A stretch of DNA of 64,000 bases from Zea mays (lineage: Eukaryota; Streptophyta; Magnoliopsida; Poales; Poaceae): the NCBI RefSeq assembly GCF_902167145.1, contig NC_050099.1, positions 242,308,588 to 242,372,587 of the forward strand, written 5' to 3'. A program made the position numbers and the translations under genes. Every line of letters begins with the position of its first letter. Positions within the stretch are counted from its first letter, which is position 1. The notes under the pieces are model-generated. The model searched no databases and was not told the DNA's origin. It saw nothing but the letters and a program-made list of their open reading frames with translations. Shown one piece after another: positions 21,271 through 30,991 of the stretch.

Positions 21271-22715
21271 CACCCAGCTACCCTCTCCCTCTCCACACAC
21301 ACTCAACACCCTCAGCCAAGGCAAACACCCCACCCACTCAGTTACTCTGCTCTGTCGGCTACACGCATAGTGTCGCTTCGCCTCCAGTCTACCCTCCTGG
21401 TAAGCACCTCCGCTCCACCACCAGTAATATCACAACACCACATGACACAGATTCTACTCAAGACTCTACCCATCCATATATCACTATCCTGACCACTATA
21501 CTAAATATTTGTTGGTATACTTGCTTGTTTGTATGTTTGCTTATTCATGTTGCATAGTTATCGGAGCGTTCGTGCCGTCTCGTGGAGGCCAGATCTGCAA
21601 GTCTACGCCAGGCGGTGGAGCCAGAAGCCAGTTCCGCGAGCTCTCCTTCCCCCTTCGCCGAATAAGCACGGCAAGCTCACTGGATCCCTTTGATGCATAA
21701 ATTACCTATGATTTTTCAACCACAACCCTCAGCCTGTTATTTTATACATGATATGATTTTGAGACAAGTTATTATGGCCACCCAGCTGCTTGCCGCAATC
21801 AATCCCTGATATATATGTTCCAAATGATTTGAGAACAGGTGTGAGTTTTCAAAAGAAAATGATTTTCAAAATGTGTGTGATGAAGGGTTTTCACCCTTAT
21901 CACCTTTGAGTAGGGATGATCAGGGACTCCCTGGTTTAGGGGAGGGCCTAAGGTGATGGCTCAGCTGGTTTAGGCGTGAGTAGAAGGATTGTCCCCTCGT
22001 ATAAGGACCGGTTTGTCATCTTTCACTACCTGTACTCATGATAAGTACAACCACTCGAGACTGTGTGGGCAGTCACTCAATCTGAACTCGTACGGTCCAA
22101 CCCCAGGGTTATGAAGGCTGGGGAGCACCGGGAGGATAAGGAGGGGGAAAGTTTTGTCCGGTTTGGACATGGTGGTGGCCTGACTCCTTTCGGATAACCG
22201 TTAAGGTTAGGACGTGCGAGGAAAGAAAGAGATTCGGATTCGGATCTCATTGATCATGAGATCGCAGAGCCGGACTAGTGGGTAAAGTGTACACCTCTGC
22301 GCAGAGTTTGAAAACCTATTCGAATAGTCTGTGTCCACAGGAATGGACGAGTCTGGTATGGTATGGCAATTAATGTTTTGTTTTTCAAAAAAAGGGTGCG
22401 TTTGAGAAAAGTGGTTTTTAAAAGGTTCGGCGGTTGAGCCGTGAGCTATGGTGGACGGGAAGTCCAGTAGCTGTTTTTGAGAATGAAAACCAGTAGGAAA
22501 CTGCTGAGATACCTGGATGGTTTAGTCCAGGGGATTTTGTTATAATACTGAAAAACTTCCTGCTCCTTTTGGAGAGGATGCGCTTTGCAAAAGTACAAAA
22601 TGTTTTTCAAAACAACCCTGCATAAAATATTGTTGTTTCTGCAAAATATTCTGAGCTCCACATATTCCATGCATTATATCTGATTTCCCCATTCCGCGGG
22701 TGAAGGTGGGCTGCT

Positions 22716-22731
22716 GAGTACGTTTGTACTC
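22716..22731. other. Perfect stem word gagtacgtttgtactc in the 5' LTR
   Basis: A 6 bp stem with a 4 base loop, about 300 bp before the LTR end; identical in the 3' LTR (29470-29485). Similar GAGTAC...GTACTC words are known to me from other grass LTRs of this type, but the function is not known. Confidence 0.5.
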
Positions 22732-23030
22732 ACCCTTGCTTATTTGTTGTTTTTCAGAAAAAGGAGATCGGGTAAGAGTTACGACTGTTCCCAACCATGC
22801 CTGTGGCTGTTGGACCGCTGATTTGCTTCGCTGCGTATATCGGGCTGCTTCAGCCCCACTCTGATGATATGTCCCGAGTTGTGGACCAACTCTTAAAGTT
22901 GTTCGCCACCTTTATAGGTTTGTCTCGTTTAAGCAGATCTGGAATCATCTGATGTATAAATGTGTTTACTAGCCTCCTGGGACTAGTAATTGTATCACAT
23001 TTGAGTCCCAGAGGATTGGGACGCTTCAGG

Positions 23031-23048
23031 TGGTATCAGAGGTGTTAG
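23031..23048 (+). other. Primer binding site, tRNA-Met type
   Basis: tggtatcagaggtgttag starts two bases after the LTR. The first eleven bases match the TGGTATCAGAG word complementary to the 3' end of plant initiator tRNA-Met, used by many plant retrotransposons. Confidence 0.85.
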
Positions 23049-23144
23049 GTTGGCCGCAGGACGTAACCCTTAGCCTGATCAAAAGTTTTTGAGTCCAAAC
23101 TATTTTCTTAAAAAAAATCTTGCTCTCATCCCTTCATTTCAAAA

Positions 23145-24266
23145 ATGCTTTCCCCCTTTCCTTCTCTCAGAAGTCAGATGGAGGTTCGTTGCCAAACCAG
23201 CTTTTGCCAGAATGAAGATGGTTTCCCCAAGTTGTTGAAAGCATGCACAGCTCGCCTCGGAATCAGGAGCCAGCCAGAGTATGATGGTCGTGAATTCATC
23301 GAGCATGGCACAGAGAAGTGTGTCGTGACTATATACATTGGATCCAGTCTGCGCCATGTGGAATGGAGTGTCACTGCTGCTGGGCACAGATTCAAAGACA
23401 CCTGCCAAGTCGTCGCCCGCAAGGCATTGAGGACCCTGTGTCAGATCTATGAAGAAGAAGTGGCCGACACACCGCTCAGATTCTTTCCGCCCTTTCAGAG
23501 AGACCGTCCTGCTTGGATGTCCAGGATGCGTGCATTGGAAGAGCAACAGCTGCTTGAGGACGACCCCACAGTCGTGTACCTCTCTGCATACTTGCTCACC
23601 CTGGATGCCCAGTATGATTTCTTGGCCCGGCACCACCGTCAGATGATTGCCCGAGCAGAAGATGCAGAGAAGCTCAACCGTAAGCTCCATGTGGATCTCA
23701 CCACAGCTCAAGCCCGTGTAGCTGCCTTAGAAAGTCGTGAAGTCATTGCTGTTGAAGCCCTGAAGCAAGCCAAGGATGAGCATGTCCAGAAGTTGATGGA
23801 GGCCTACTTGGTCACCCATAACCAACGTAGAGCCCTGCGGATCCAAGAGCCCGCTCCATCCAACCCAGTTCAACCAAGGAGAGCTGAAGACCCCCAAATT
23901 CTTGAAGGTCACCCGGTCTCTATCAGAGGAGAGAAGAAGGCTTGGGAACACCCGGAAGGAGCCATAGTCTTGGAAGGAATTCCAGTCTTCCCTCAGGCTA
24001 TGAATAAGCAAGAGCACCCCAAGTCCTCCCAAGATTCCCCGCCAGAGTTGTTTGAGCCCCTCACCGTGAAGAAGATTCCAGCACCATCCCTTGAAGTCAA
24101 GGAAGAAGCTGCAAGCACCCCACCAGCACCACCGCCCTCTGAGGAACTACAAGAGCCAGTCCCGCTTGAAGAAGAGTTCGACCGCGTCTTGCCATCTCAG
24201 TCGCCGCCAGGAGAAGTCATCAACATCAGCTCCCTGTTGACCCATCCAGGAGATGTCTCAGATTGA
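23145..24266 (+). CDS. Retrotransposon-carried 373-aa ORF: possible dsRNA-binding-like domain plus coiled coil
   Basis: Not a known gag or pol protein. Residues 27-102 run FPKLLKACTARLG, a PEY word at 44-46, CVVTIYIG (59-66), EWSVTAAGHRFKDT (73-86) and VARKALRTLCQIYEEE. The order helix-strand-strand-strand-helix and the ARKALRTL end recall the dsRNA-binding fold, but this is only by eye. Residues about 160-225 are rich in Ala, Glu, Arg and Leu with heptad spacing (EDAEKLNRKLHVDLTTAQAR), a likely coiled coil. The last 130 residues are Pro/Glu-rich and disordered. Met1 or Met12 could start it. It lies 97 bp after the primer site, where gag normally begins, and is open throughout in a young element, which suggests selection or recent activity. 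Its role is unknown: it could bind the element RNA or particle. Confidence 0.7.
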   Translation: MLSPFPSLRSQMEVRCQTSFCQNEDGFPKLLKACTARLGIRSQPEYDGREFIEHGTEKCVVTIYIGSSLRHVEWSVTAAGHRFKDTCQVVARKALRTLCQIYEEEVADTPLRFFPPFQRDRPAWMSRMRALEEQQLLEDDPTVVYLSAYLLTLDAQYDFLARHHRQMIARAEDAEKLNRKLHVDLTTAQARVAALESREVIAVEALKQAKDEHVQKLMEAYLVTHNQRRALRIQEPAPSNPVQPRRAEDPQILEGHPVSIRGEKKAWEHPEGAIVLEGIPVFPQAMNKQEHPKSSQDSPPELFEPLTVKKIPAPSLEVKEEAASTPPAPPPSEELQEPVPLEEEFDRVLPSQSPPGEVINISSLLTHPGDVSD

Positions 24267-25220
24267 AGTTATGTGCAAGCCTTGCCAGAAGAGAAGCTGC
24301 CTGGTCTGAGTTAGTTATGCCCAGTCCTCTGCATGCATTGGGTAGTGAAGTTTTTCTTCACTTTGGCTAGAGCCCTGCATGTATGAGAGGTAATCGTGTA
24401 GCCTCGTGTTTTCAAAAACTCTAATTGTGTGGCCCCCTAGGGCATTTCAAAATGAATTTCGCTTGATGTTTTCCTCCCTTTTGATTGCATATGTGATGCT
24501 TTAACGTTAGTGCTCATAAGTCCTGGTTAGCATAGTCCTCAATTCAGAAGCTGAGCAGTAGTAGTTATGCTTAGCCCCCGAATCTGAGTAGTCCGTGCTT
24601 TGGAAAAACTCTATTCTTCCCTTATTCAAAACATTTGATTTGTTTGTGCTTATCATTGCTGAGCTTGTGTGTTTTCTTTTCATTTTTCTTAAAAAGGTTT
24701 TCTCTAAAAACATAAATCACAAATTAGATATAATCCTCACCTTATGCTTCCATTCTCCCCTTAACCCATCTCAAGAAAAAGTGCCTTACCCAAGAAGATA
24801 CCGGGAAACTTACCCTTGAAGCCTGGAATAAGCTACAGAAGAAACCAGTCCAGCCGCTCAGTCAAATGGACCGACCGTGAGAATCAAAGCACTGCCCCTG
24901 AGTCAAAGTAAACAGGAAAAGAGGACAGAAGGAGTTATTACCATACAGAGAGGCAAAGATTCTTGGAACCAGAGACCACAAACATCAGGGTCATCGACCC
25001 CACCACTCACCCGTGCCCCCGCACGCGTGCCCGCCTCCATGCGCACTACCACCGCCCCACGCCCCCTTTGCAGCGCATTGCCGCCACCCACCCCCCTTTG
25101 CAGCGCACCCACCGCCGCCATCGTCGCCGGCAACACCAAGTCCCCCTCCCCTTGTCGCGTCTACTACCGTGTGGCACCTGCTCCATCACCACCACTCCAC
25201 CCCCCTGAGCACCCCCACTC
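24267..25220 (+). other. Internal region between the two ORFs
   Basis: Mostly non-coding. A Pro/Thr/Ala-rich stretch in the same frame as the 43-aa ORF (from 24877) is open, but its composition (repeated cgccccc and ccacc words) looks like a promoter or leader and does not resemble a protein. No gag, RT or integrase motif is seen in any frame. Confidence 0.5.
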
Positions 25221-25223
25221 GCC

Positions 25224-25229
25224 TATAAA
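25224..25229 (+). promoter_or_regulatory. Internal TATA box before the 43-aa ORF
   Basis: tataaa in the context ctcgcctataaacccccccacc, followed by a C/A-rich leader (aactcccaactcgctc) and by the ATG at 25342, about 115 bp downstream. This spacing fits an independent plant core promoter and 5' UTR. It might have been captured with a host gene. Confidence 0.5.
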
Positions 25230-25341
25230 CCCCCCCACCAGCTCCCTCAACTCCCAACTCGCTCAAAGCACACTCCAAATAAATCCCCTCTGCCAAATCG
25301 CAAGCAACTCCATTTTCCACTCCCTCACCCCTAAGATCACA

Positions 25342-25473
25342 ATGCTTGGTGATTCTTGGGTTGAAGACTGTTGTACATGGTTCATAGTCTTCGGTTTCCT
25401 CCTCTGTATGATGGTAATACTCATCAATAGAATCCTCCAGTGGGAAGAGCAAAGAGAAAGAAAGAGGCAGTGA
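25342..25473 (+). CDS. 43-aa single-pass membrane microprotein ORF
   Basis: The protein starts MLGDSWVEDCCTWF, has one hydrophobic stretch of about 20 residues (positions 13-31, WFIVFGFLLCMMVILINRI), and ends in a charged tail (EEQRERKRQ). This is the plan of a small tail-positive membrane protein. The ATG context (atcacaATGc) is fair, and the TATA box stands upstream. An upstream extension of the frame to 24877 exists but looks like leader DNA. It lies in the internal region of a non-autonomous LTR element and has no match to known retrotransposon proteins that I can name. It could be a captured host microprotein gene, an envelope-like remnant, or chance. Confidence 0.45.
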   Translation: MLGDSWVEDCCTWFIVFGFLLCMMVILINRILQWEEQRERKRQ

Positions 25474-25660
25474 AAAGTGAGAAGTGAAAAGAAGATAATG
25501 TAGAGAAGATGAGAAGAAGGTTCTCCCAGAATCAACCCTGTGTCAGTCATTTCTCCGCAGCCTGCTCAAACAGCAACAGCAGAAGAAGGCATCGTAACAC
25601 CCTTGTTATGTGGTACTTCAAGGAGTTCAAATCCCCAAGATTCAAGAGTTCTACCCTCAT

Positions 25661-25680
25661 TCTTTTTAAGTGGGGTAGTA
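25661..25680 (+). other. Second polypurine-tract-like copy inside the element
   Basis: tctttttaagtggggtagta here repeats the true tract ccttttaagtggggtagat at 26089. It is followed by non-LTR sequence (ttccagtaaggttcc). It might act as an extra plus-strand primer site or mark where sequence from another element was joined. Confidence 0.6.
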
Positions 25681-26088
25681 TTCCAGTAAGGTTCCTGCTA
25701 TGAAGAAAAAGGAGAAGACTTGTAGCAAGCTTGTGGAGGACCAGATCATCAAAGCATATAAGTTTCTCGATGAGAAGTGGTCACCCAAGTTTTGTTGATG
25801 AAGCACCAGAAGACCAATCAAGAAAGGAATCCATGTGGGAGTTCACAAGAGAAAGGTTTGCGGGTTGGCATCAATGCTTCCTCAATAAGCTAGCTACCAA
25901 GCGAAAGCCAGAAGCCTGAAGATGATCTTTGAGTAGCCAGAATCAGCGTTTGCAATCAGCAACCAGATGCTCCGCCAGGCCAGATCTTGTTCAAGTTCCA
26001 TCTCCTCGAAGAGTTGCAAAGTGAATATATGTAGCTGAAGTAAAGCTATACCCATAACCCTTCTAAGCCGAATCTCGAGGACGAGATT

Positions 26089-26108
26089 CCTTTTAAGTGG
26101 GGTAGATT
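26089..26108 (+). other. Polypurine tract before the 3' LTR
   Basis: ttccttttaagtggggtaga stands directly before the TG of the 3' LTR, preceded by gaatctcgaggacgagat. This is the usual form in Tekay/Del-type elements of grasses. Confidence 0.8.
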
Positions 26109-29100
26109 TGTAGCATCCCGAAAATTCAAATCCTGAAATTTTCTCAAACTCGCTCTAAATTCAAAATGAATTTCAAATTTCATTTCAAAATGTTTGTTTG
26201 CGAGTTGATATCAACAAATAAAATATAGTGGTCTATATTCTCTCCAAAATCCTCCTCCAAATATCCTACAAATATTTCCCCAGTGATCCCCCTCAAATTC
26301 TTTCCAGAAATACTGTCCAGATATTTCTCCAGTGATCCCCCTCAAATTCTTTCCAGAAATACTGCCCAGATATTTCCCGAGTAATCCCCTTCAAGTTCTT
26401 TCCAGAAATATTGTCCAAATATTCCACCGATATATCTCCAAGTATTTTCTTCCTAAGAAATACCTTCAGAATCATTTTTCAAGTCCCTACAAATATTTTC
26501 TTCATAACTTTTCTCATGCTCATACGTATACGTATGCCTCCAGTGTCATACGGTGAGCTCTACAAGCTAATCTCACTTATACAAGACAAATACATGCTAA
26601 TCTCCCACTAATCCTCTCATCCTCCCACTAATCCTCTCATCCCTCCCCCTAATCCCCCCACCATGGCTATAAATAGAGGGGCAAGGGCCTCCTCTCTTCC
26701 CACCCCAAGCCATTTCATGGCAACTCTCTCCCCCCCCACACACACCCACTCCATGTTCCACACAAGCACACACTAGCACAAGGATCGTTCGATCGTTCTT
26801 CGATCGTTCGTCCCCCTGTTCTTAGTTTGTTTGTTCGTTCGTCCGATCGTTCGATCGTTCGTCCGATCGTTCATGGTTCGTTCGTCCGTTCGTCCGATCG
26901 TTCGATCGTTCGTCCGTTCGTTCGTCCAAATAATCTTTTCCTGTTGTTATGCTGCCGAAATTCCGATCGTTCGTTTGTTCGATCATTCGATCGTTCATCG
27001 TTCGTCCATAGTCCCTATTCATCGTTCGTTCATAGTCCCTATTCATCGTTCTTCCAGATAATCTTTGTCCTGCCGTTATGCTGCCGAAATTCCGATCGTT
27101 CGTTCGATCATTCGATCGTTCATCGTTCGTTCATAGTTCCCTATTCATCGTTCATCATTCGTTCATAGTCCCTATTCATCGTTCTTCCAGATAATCTTTG
27201 TTCTGCCGTTATGCTGCCGAAATTCTGATCGTTCGTTCGTCCGATCATTCGATCGTTCGTCCGTCCGTTCGTCCAAATAATCTTTTCCTGCCGTTATGCT
27301 GCCGAAATTCCGATCGTTCGTTCGTCCAATCATTCGATCGTCCGTCCGTTCGTTCATACTTCCTATTCATCATTCATCGTTCGTTCATACGAACTATTCA
27401 CTATCACTATTCACCATTACTATTCACCGTTACTATTCATCGTTACTATTCACATACACTATTCATCATCGTTACTATTTACCATTACTATTCATCATCG
27501 TTACTATTCATCGATGATATCTATAATTACTTTTCCGTCGCCACTATTCATCGTTACTAATCATCGTTACTATTCATCGGTCATCTAGTTATCCCAAATT
27601 TCAACTACTCATACATCATGTTGTCCAGTCCACCTAAGACCAGCTAGACCCATATTCCAGTCATACGAACTCCGGTGACTGTGATTTTCCTTCCAGTAGG
27701 GAACTTTCCATCTAGTCACTCATCCTAGGTTTCTCCAAGTTGAGCACGCTTAACTTTGAGATTCCTTCGAACCAGGCTCCCAAACTCAGATTCCAATAAT
27801 TCTCGTTTCTAAATTCTTATCAAACTATTCCCTATCCAACCATGTCATCCCTTAAGCATGGTCCATATTCCAGAAAACCCCAAAATACTCTTGTCCCATA
27901 TTCTGCCTATAACTCTCCTGTTCATACTAAGTCAGACGATTCATTCGTCACTATTCTCACCAACAGTGAACTTCACTGTGCTACACCACATACACCCAGC
28001 TATACATACACCCAGCTATAAATACACCCAGCTACCCTCTCCCTCTCCACACACACTCAACACCCTCAGCCAAGGCAAACACCCCACCCACTCAGTTACT
28101 CTGCTCTGCCGGCTACACGCATAGTGTCGCTTCGCCTCCAGTCTACCCTCCTGGTAAGCACCTCCGCTCCACCATCAGTAATATCACAACACCACATGAC
28201 ACAGATTCTACTCAAGACTCTACCCATCCATATATCACTATCCTGACCACTATACTAAATATTTGTTGGTATACTTGCTTGTTTGTATGTTTGCTTATTC
28301 ATGTTGCATAGTTATCGGAGCGTTCGTGCCGTCTCGTGGAGGCCAGATCTGCAAGTCTACGCCAGGCGGTGGAGCCAGAAGCCAGTTCCGCGAGCTCTCC
28401 TTCCCCCTTCGCCGAATAAGCACGACAAGCTCACTGGATCCCTTTGATGCATAAATTACCTATGATTTTTCAACCACAACCCTCAGCCTGTTATTTTATG
28501 CATGATATGATTTTGAGACAAGTTATTATGGCCACCCAGCTGCTTGCCGCAATCAATCCCTGATATATATGTTCCAAATGATTTGAGAACAGGTGTGAGT
28601 TTTCAAAAGAAAATGATTTTCAAAATGTGTGTGATGAAGGGTTTTCACCCTTATCACCTTTGAGTAGGGATGATCAGGGACTCCCTGGTTTAGGGGAGGG
28701 CCTAAGGTGATGGCTCAGCTGGTTTAGGCGTGAGTAGAAGGATTGTCCCCTCGTATAAGGACCAGTTTGTCATCTTTCACTACCTGTACTCATGATAAGT
28801 ACAACCACTCGAGACTGTGTGGGCAGTCACTCAATCTGAACTCGTACGGTCTAACCCCAGGGTTATGAAGGCTGGGGAGCACCGGGAGGATAAGGAGGGG
28901 GAAAGTTTTGTCCGGTTTGGACATGGTGGTGGCCTGACTCCTTCCGGATAACCGTTAAGGTTAGGACGTGCGAGGAAAGAAAGAGATTCGGATTCGGATC
29001 TCATTGATCATGAGATCGCAGAGCCGGACTAGTGGGTAAAGTGTACACCTCTGCGCAGAGTTTGAAAACCTATTCGAATAGTCTGTGTCCACAGGAATGG

Positions 29101-29782
29101 ACGAGTCTGGTATGGTATGGCAATTAATGTTTTGTTTTTCAAAAAAAGGGTGCGTTTGAGAAAAGTGGTTTTTAAAAGGTTCGGCGGTTGAGCCGTGAGC
29201 TATGGTGGACGGGAAGTCCAGTAGCTGTTTTTGAGAATGAAAACCAGTAGGAAACTGCTGAGATACCTGGATGGTTTAGTCCAGGGGATTTTGTTATAAT
29301 ACTGAAAAACTTCCTGCTCCTTTTGGAGAGGATGCGCTTTGCAAAAGTACAAAATGTTTTTCAAAACAACCCTGCATAAAATATTGTTGTTTCTGCAAAA
29401 TATTCTGAGCTCCACATATTCCATGCATTATATCTGATTTCCCCATTCCGCGGGTGAAGGTGGGCTGCTGAGTACGTTTGTACTCACCCTTGCTTATTTG
29501 TTGTTTTTCAGAAAAAGGAGATCGGGTAAGAGTTACGACTGTTCCCAACCATGCCTGTGGCTGTTGGACCGCTGATTTGCTTCGCTGCGTATATCGGGCT
29601 GCTTCAGCCCCACTCTGATGATATGTCCCGAGTTGTGGACCAACTCTTAAAGTTGTTCACCACCTTTATAGGTTTGTCTCGTTTAAGCAGATCTGGAATC
29701 ATCTGATGTATAAATGTGTTTACTAGCCTCCTGGGACTAGTAATTGTATCACATTTGAGTCCCAGAGGATTGGGACGCTTCA
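26109..29782 (+). repeat. 3' LTR (3674 bp)
   Basis: A near-identical copy of the 5' LTR, including both TATA boxes (26668 and about 28016), the minisatellite and the gagtac stem. It is 44 bp longer, owing to extra words in the actattcat run and a repeated cacccagctata word. It is followed by the attat target duplication. Confidence 0.92.
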
Positions 29783-30991
29783 ATTATTGAACACCACATC
29801 ATTCCTACTTAACCAAATAGCCCAACAAATTGCCGATGCAACGGTTAATAGTAAGTTGCGAACTCTGGGAAGCCTCCCACTCGCCCAAACTCCAAACAAA
29901 TCATTAACATCCCGAGGAGGTCTCAACCCCGTGCTTATCTGAATCAACCGCCAAATGAATGACGCATACAAACAACTAAAAAACAGGTGCTTTATTGTCT
30001 CCGGTCTGCTACAAAAGCAGCATATCTTATTACCATTCCAATGCCTCCTAGCCAAGTTATCCTTTGTTAATGTTACCCCTCTTTTGAGGTACCACATAAA
30101 AATCTTAATTTTCAGAGGAAGCCTAAGTTTCCAGAGGTCCTTATTATGCATCCCCATCCCATTGTTGAGAGATGCCAGATACAGAGACTTAACCGTAAAC
30201 ATCACGTTGGCGGTCAAGTTCCATCTGAATGAGTCCCTGTTTGAATTCAATTCGGTATGCGCTACAAGTGAGACCAAATGAAACCATTGGACCGTCAATT
30301 GTTGAGCCAAACCCCTACGAAAGGATATATTTAAGGGCACCGTGGAGAATACACAGGCAACAGTTGAGTTCTTCCTCCTCGCTAGGTTATAAAGAGACGG
30401 AAAACGAAGTTTTAACGTTCCTGACCCAAGCCAGTCATCCTCCCAGAAACGCACCTGGGACCCATCATGAATCACAAAGGTTCCTTTACTAATGAATGTG
30501 TCCTTAACTTTCATAAGGCCACTCCAGAAGTGTGAATCTGTGGCCCTACGCTGCGCCTGGGATAAGGTTCAATTGGCCAGACATTTACGTCTCAATAATG
30601 ATTGCCACATCCCTTCTTCATTGAGAAGTTTATACAACCATTTGCTTAAGAGGCATTTATTATGAACCTCTAAATTCAAAATGCCTAGCCCGCCAACCTC
30701 TTTAGGTTGACAAATTACATCCCATCTAGCCAGCCTATATTTTTTCTTATGGCCCTCCCCTTGCTAGAAAAAACGCGATCTGAAATAATCTATCTTCTCC
30801 AGCACACCTTTTGGTACCTCAAAGAAAGACATCATAAACATCGCAAGACTGGTCAACACAGAATTAATTAATACGAGACGCCCTCCTACTGACATAAGTT
30901 TTCCTTTCCAGCTGCTGAGCTTTTTCTTGAATTTGGCCTCCACTGTTTTCCACTCACCAATTGTCAACCTACAGTGGTGCATAGGAATCCT
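29783..30991 (-). pseudogene. Inner LINE, main piece: RT C-terminal and zf-RVT region
   Basis: On the minus strand, 30985-30764 begins GEWKTVEAKFKKKLSSWKGK (LINE post-RT block). 30514-29780 is a 244-codon open frame with WEDDWLGSGTLKLRFPSLYN and the zinc-binding RVT block (LWKLRLPLKIKIFMWYLKRG, then CCFCSRPETIKHLFFSC). It ends VVFNN at the LTR-element junction and continues at 19393. A break lies between the two frames near 30550. The element is cut at its 5' end at 30991, at the 19 bp target duplication. It was probably already inactive, being 5'-truncated, when the LTR element landed. Confidence 0.85.

Larger units (their letters stand above)
19399..23028 (+). repeat. 5' LTR (3630 bp)
   Basis: A typical TG...CA LTR of unusual length. 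It contains a first TATA box (tataaata, 19958), the gatcgttcg minisatellite (about 20075-20860), a second TATA box (tataaata, 21263), and the stem word gagtacgtttgtactc at 22716-22731. Many small ORFs inside are repeat translations and are not genes. Confidence 0.92.
19399..29782 (+). mobile_element. Young non-autonomous Tekay/Del-like LTR retrotransposon
   Basis: A complete 10.4 kb element with the 5 bp target duplication attat (19394-19398 and 29783-29787). LTRs are 3630 bp (19399-23028) and 3674 bp (26109-29782), begin TGTAGCATCCCG and end GACGCTTCA. They differ by only a scatter of substitutions plus a few indels by eye, so the insertion is young. The primer site at 23031 is of the tRNA-Met type and the polypurine tract stands at 26089-26107. 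The 3.08 kb internal region has no capsid, protease, RT or integrase. It carries a 373-aa ORF and a 43-aa ORF. The LTR and polypurine styles (TGTA..CATCCC, ctcgaggacgagattcc) match the Tekay/Del chromovirus lineage, so an autonomous Tekay-like element probably supplied its proteins. It is inserted in a LINE. Confidence 0.92.

Noticed and set aside
24877..25341. Upstream extension of the 43-aa ORF to a 198-aa protein
   Set aside because: The added part is Pro/Thr-rich with repeated cgccccc words, contains the TATA box, and reads like promoter and leader DNA.
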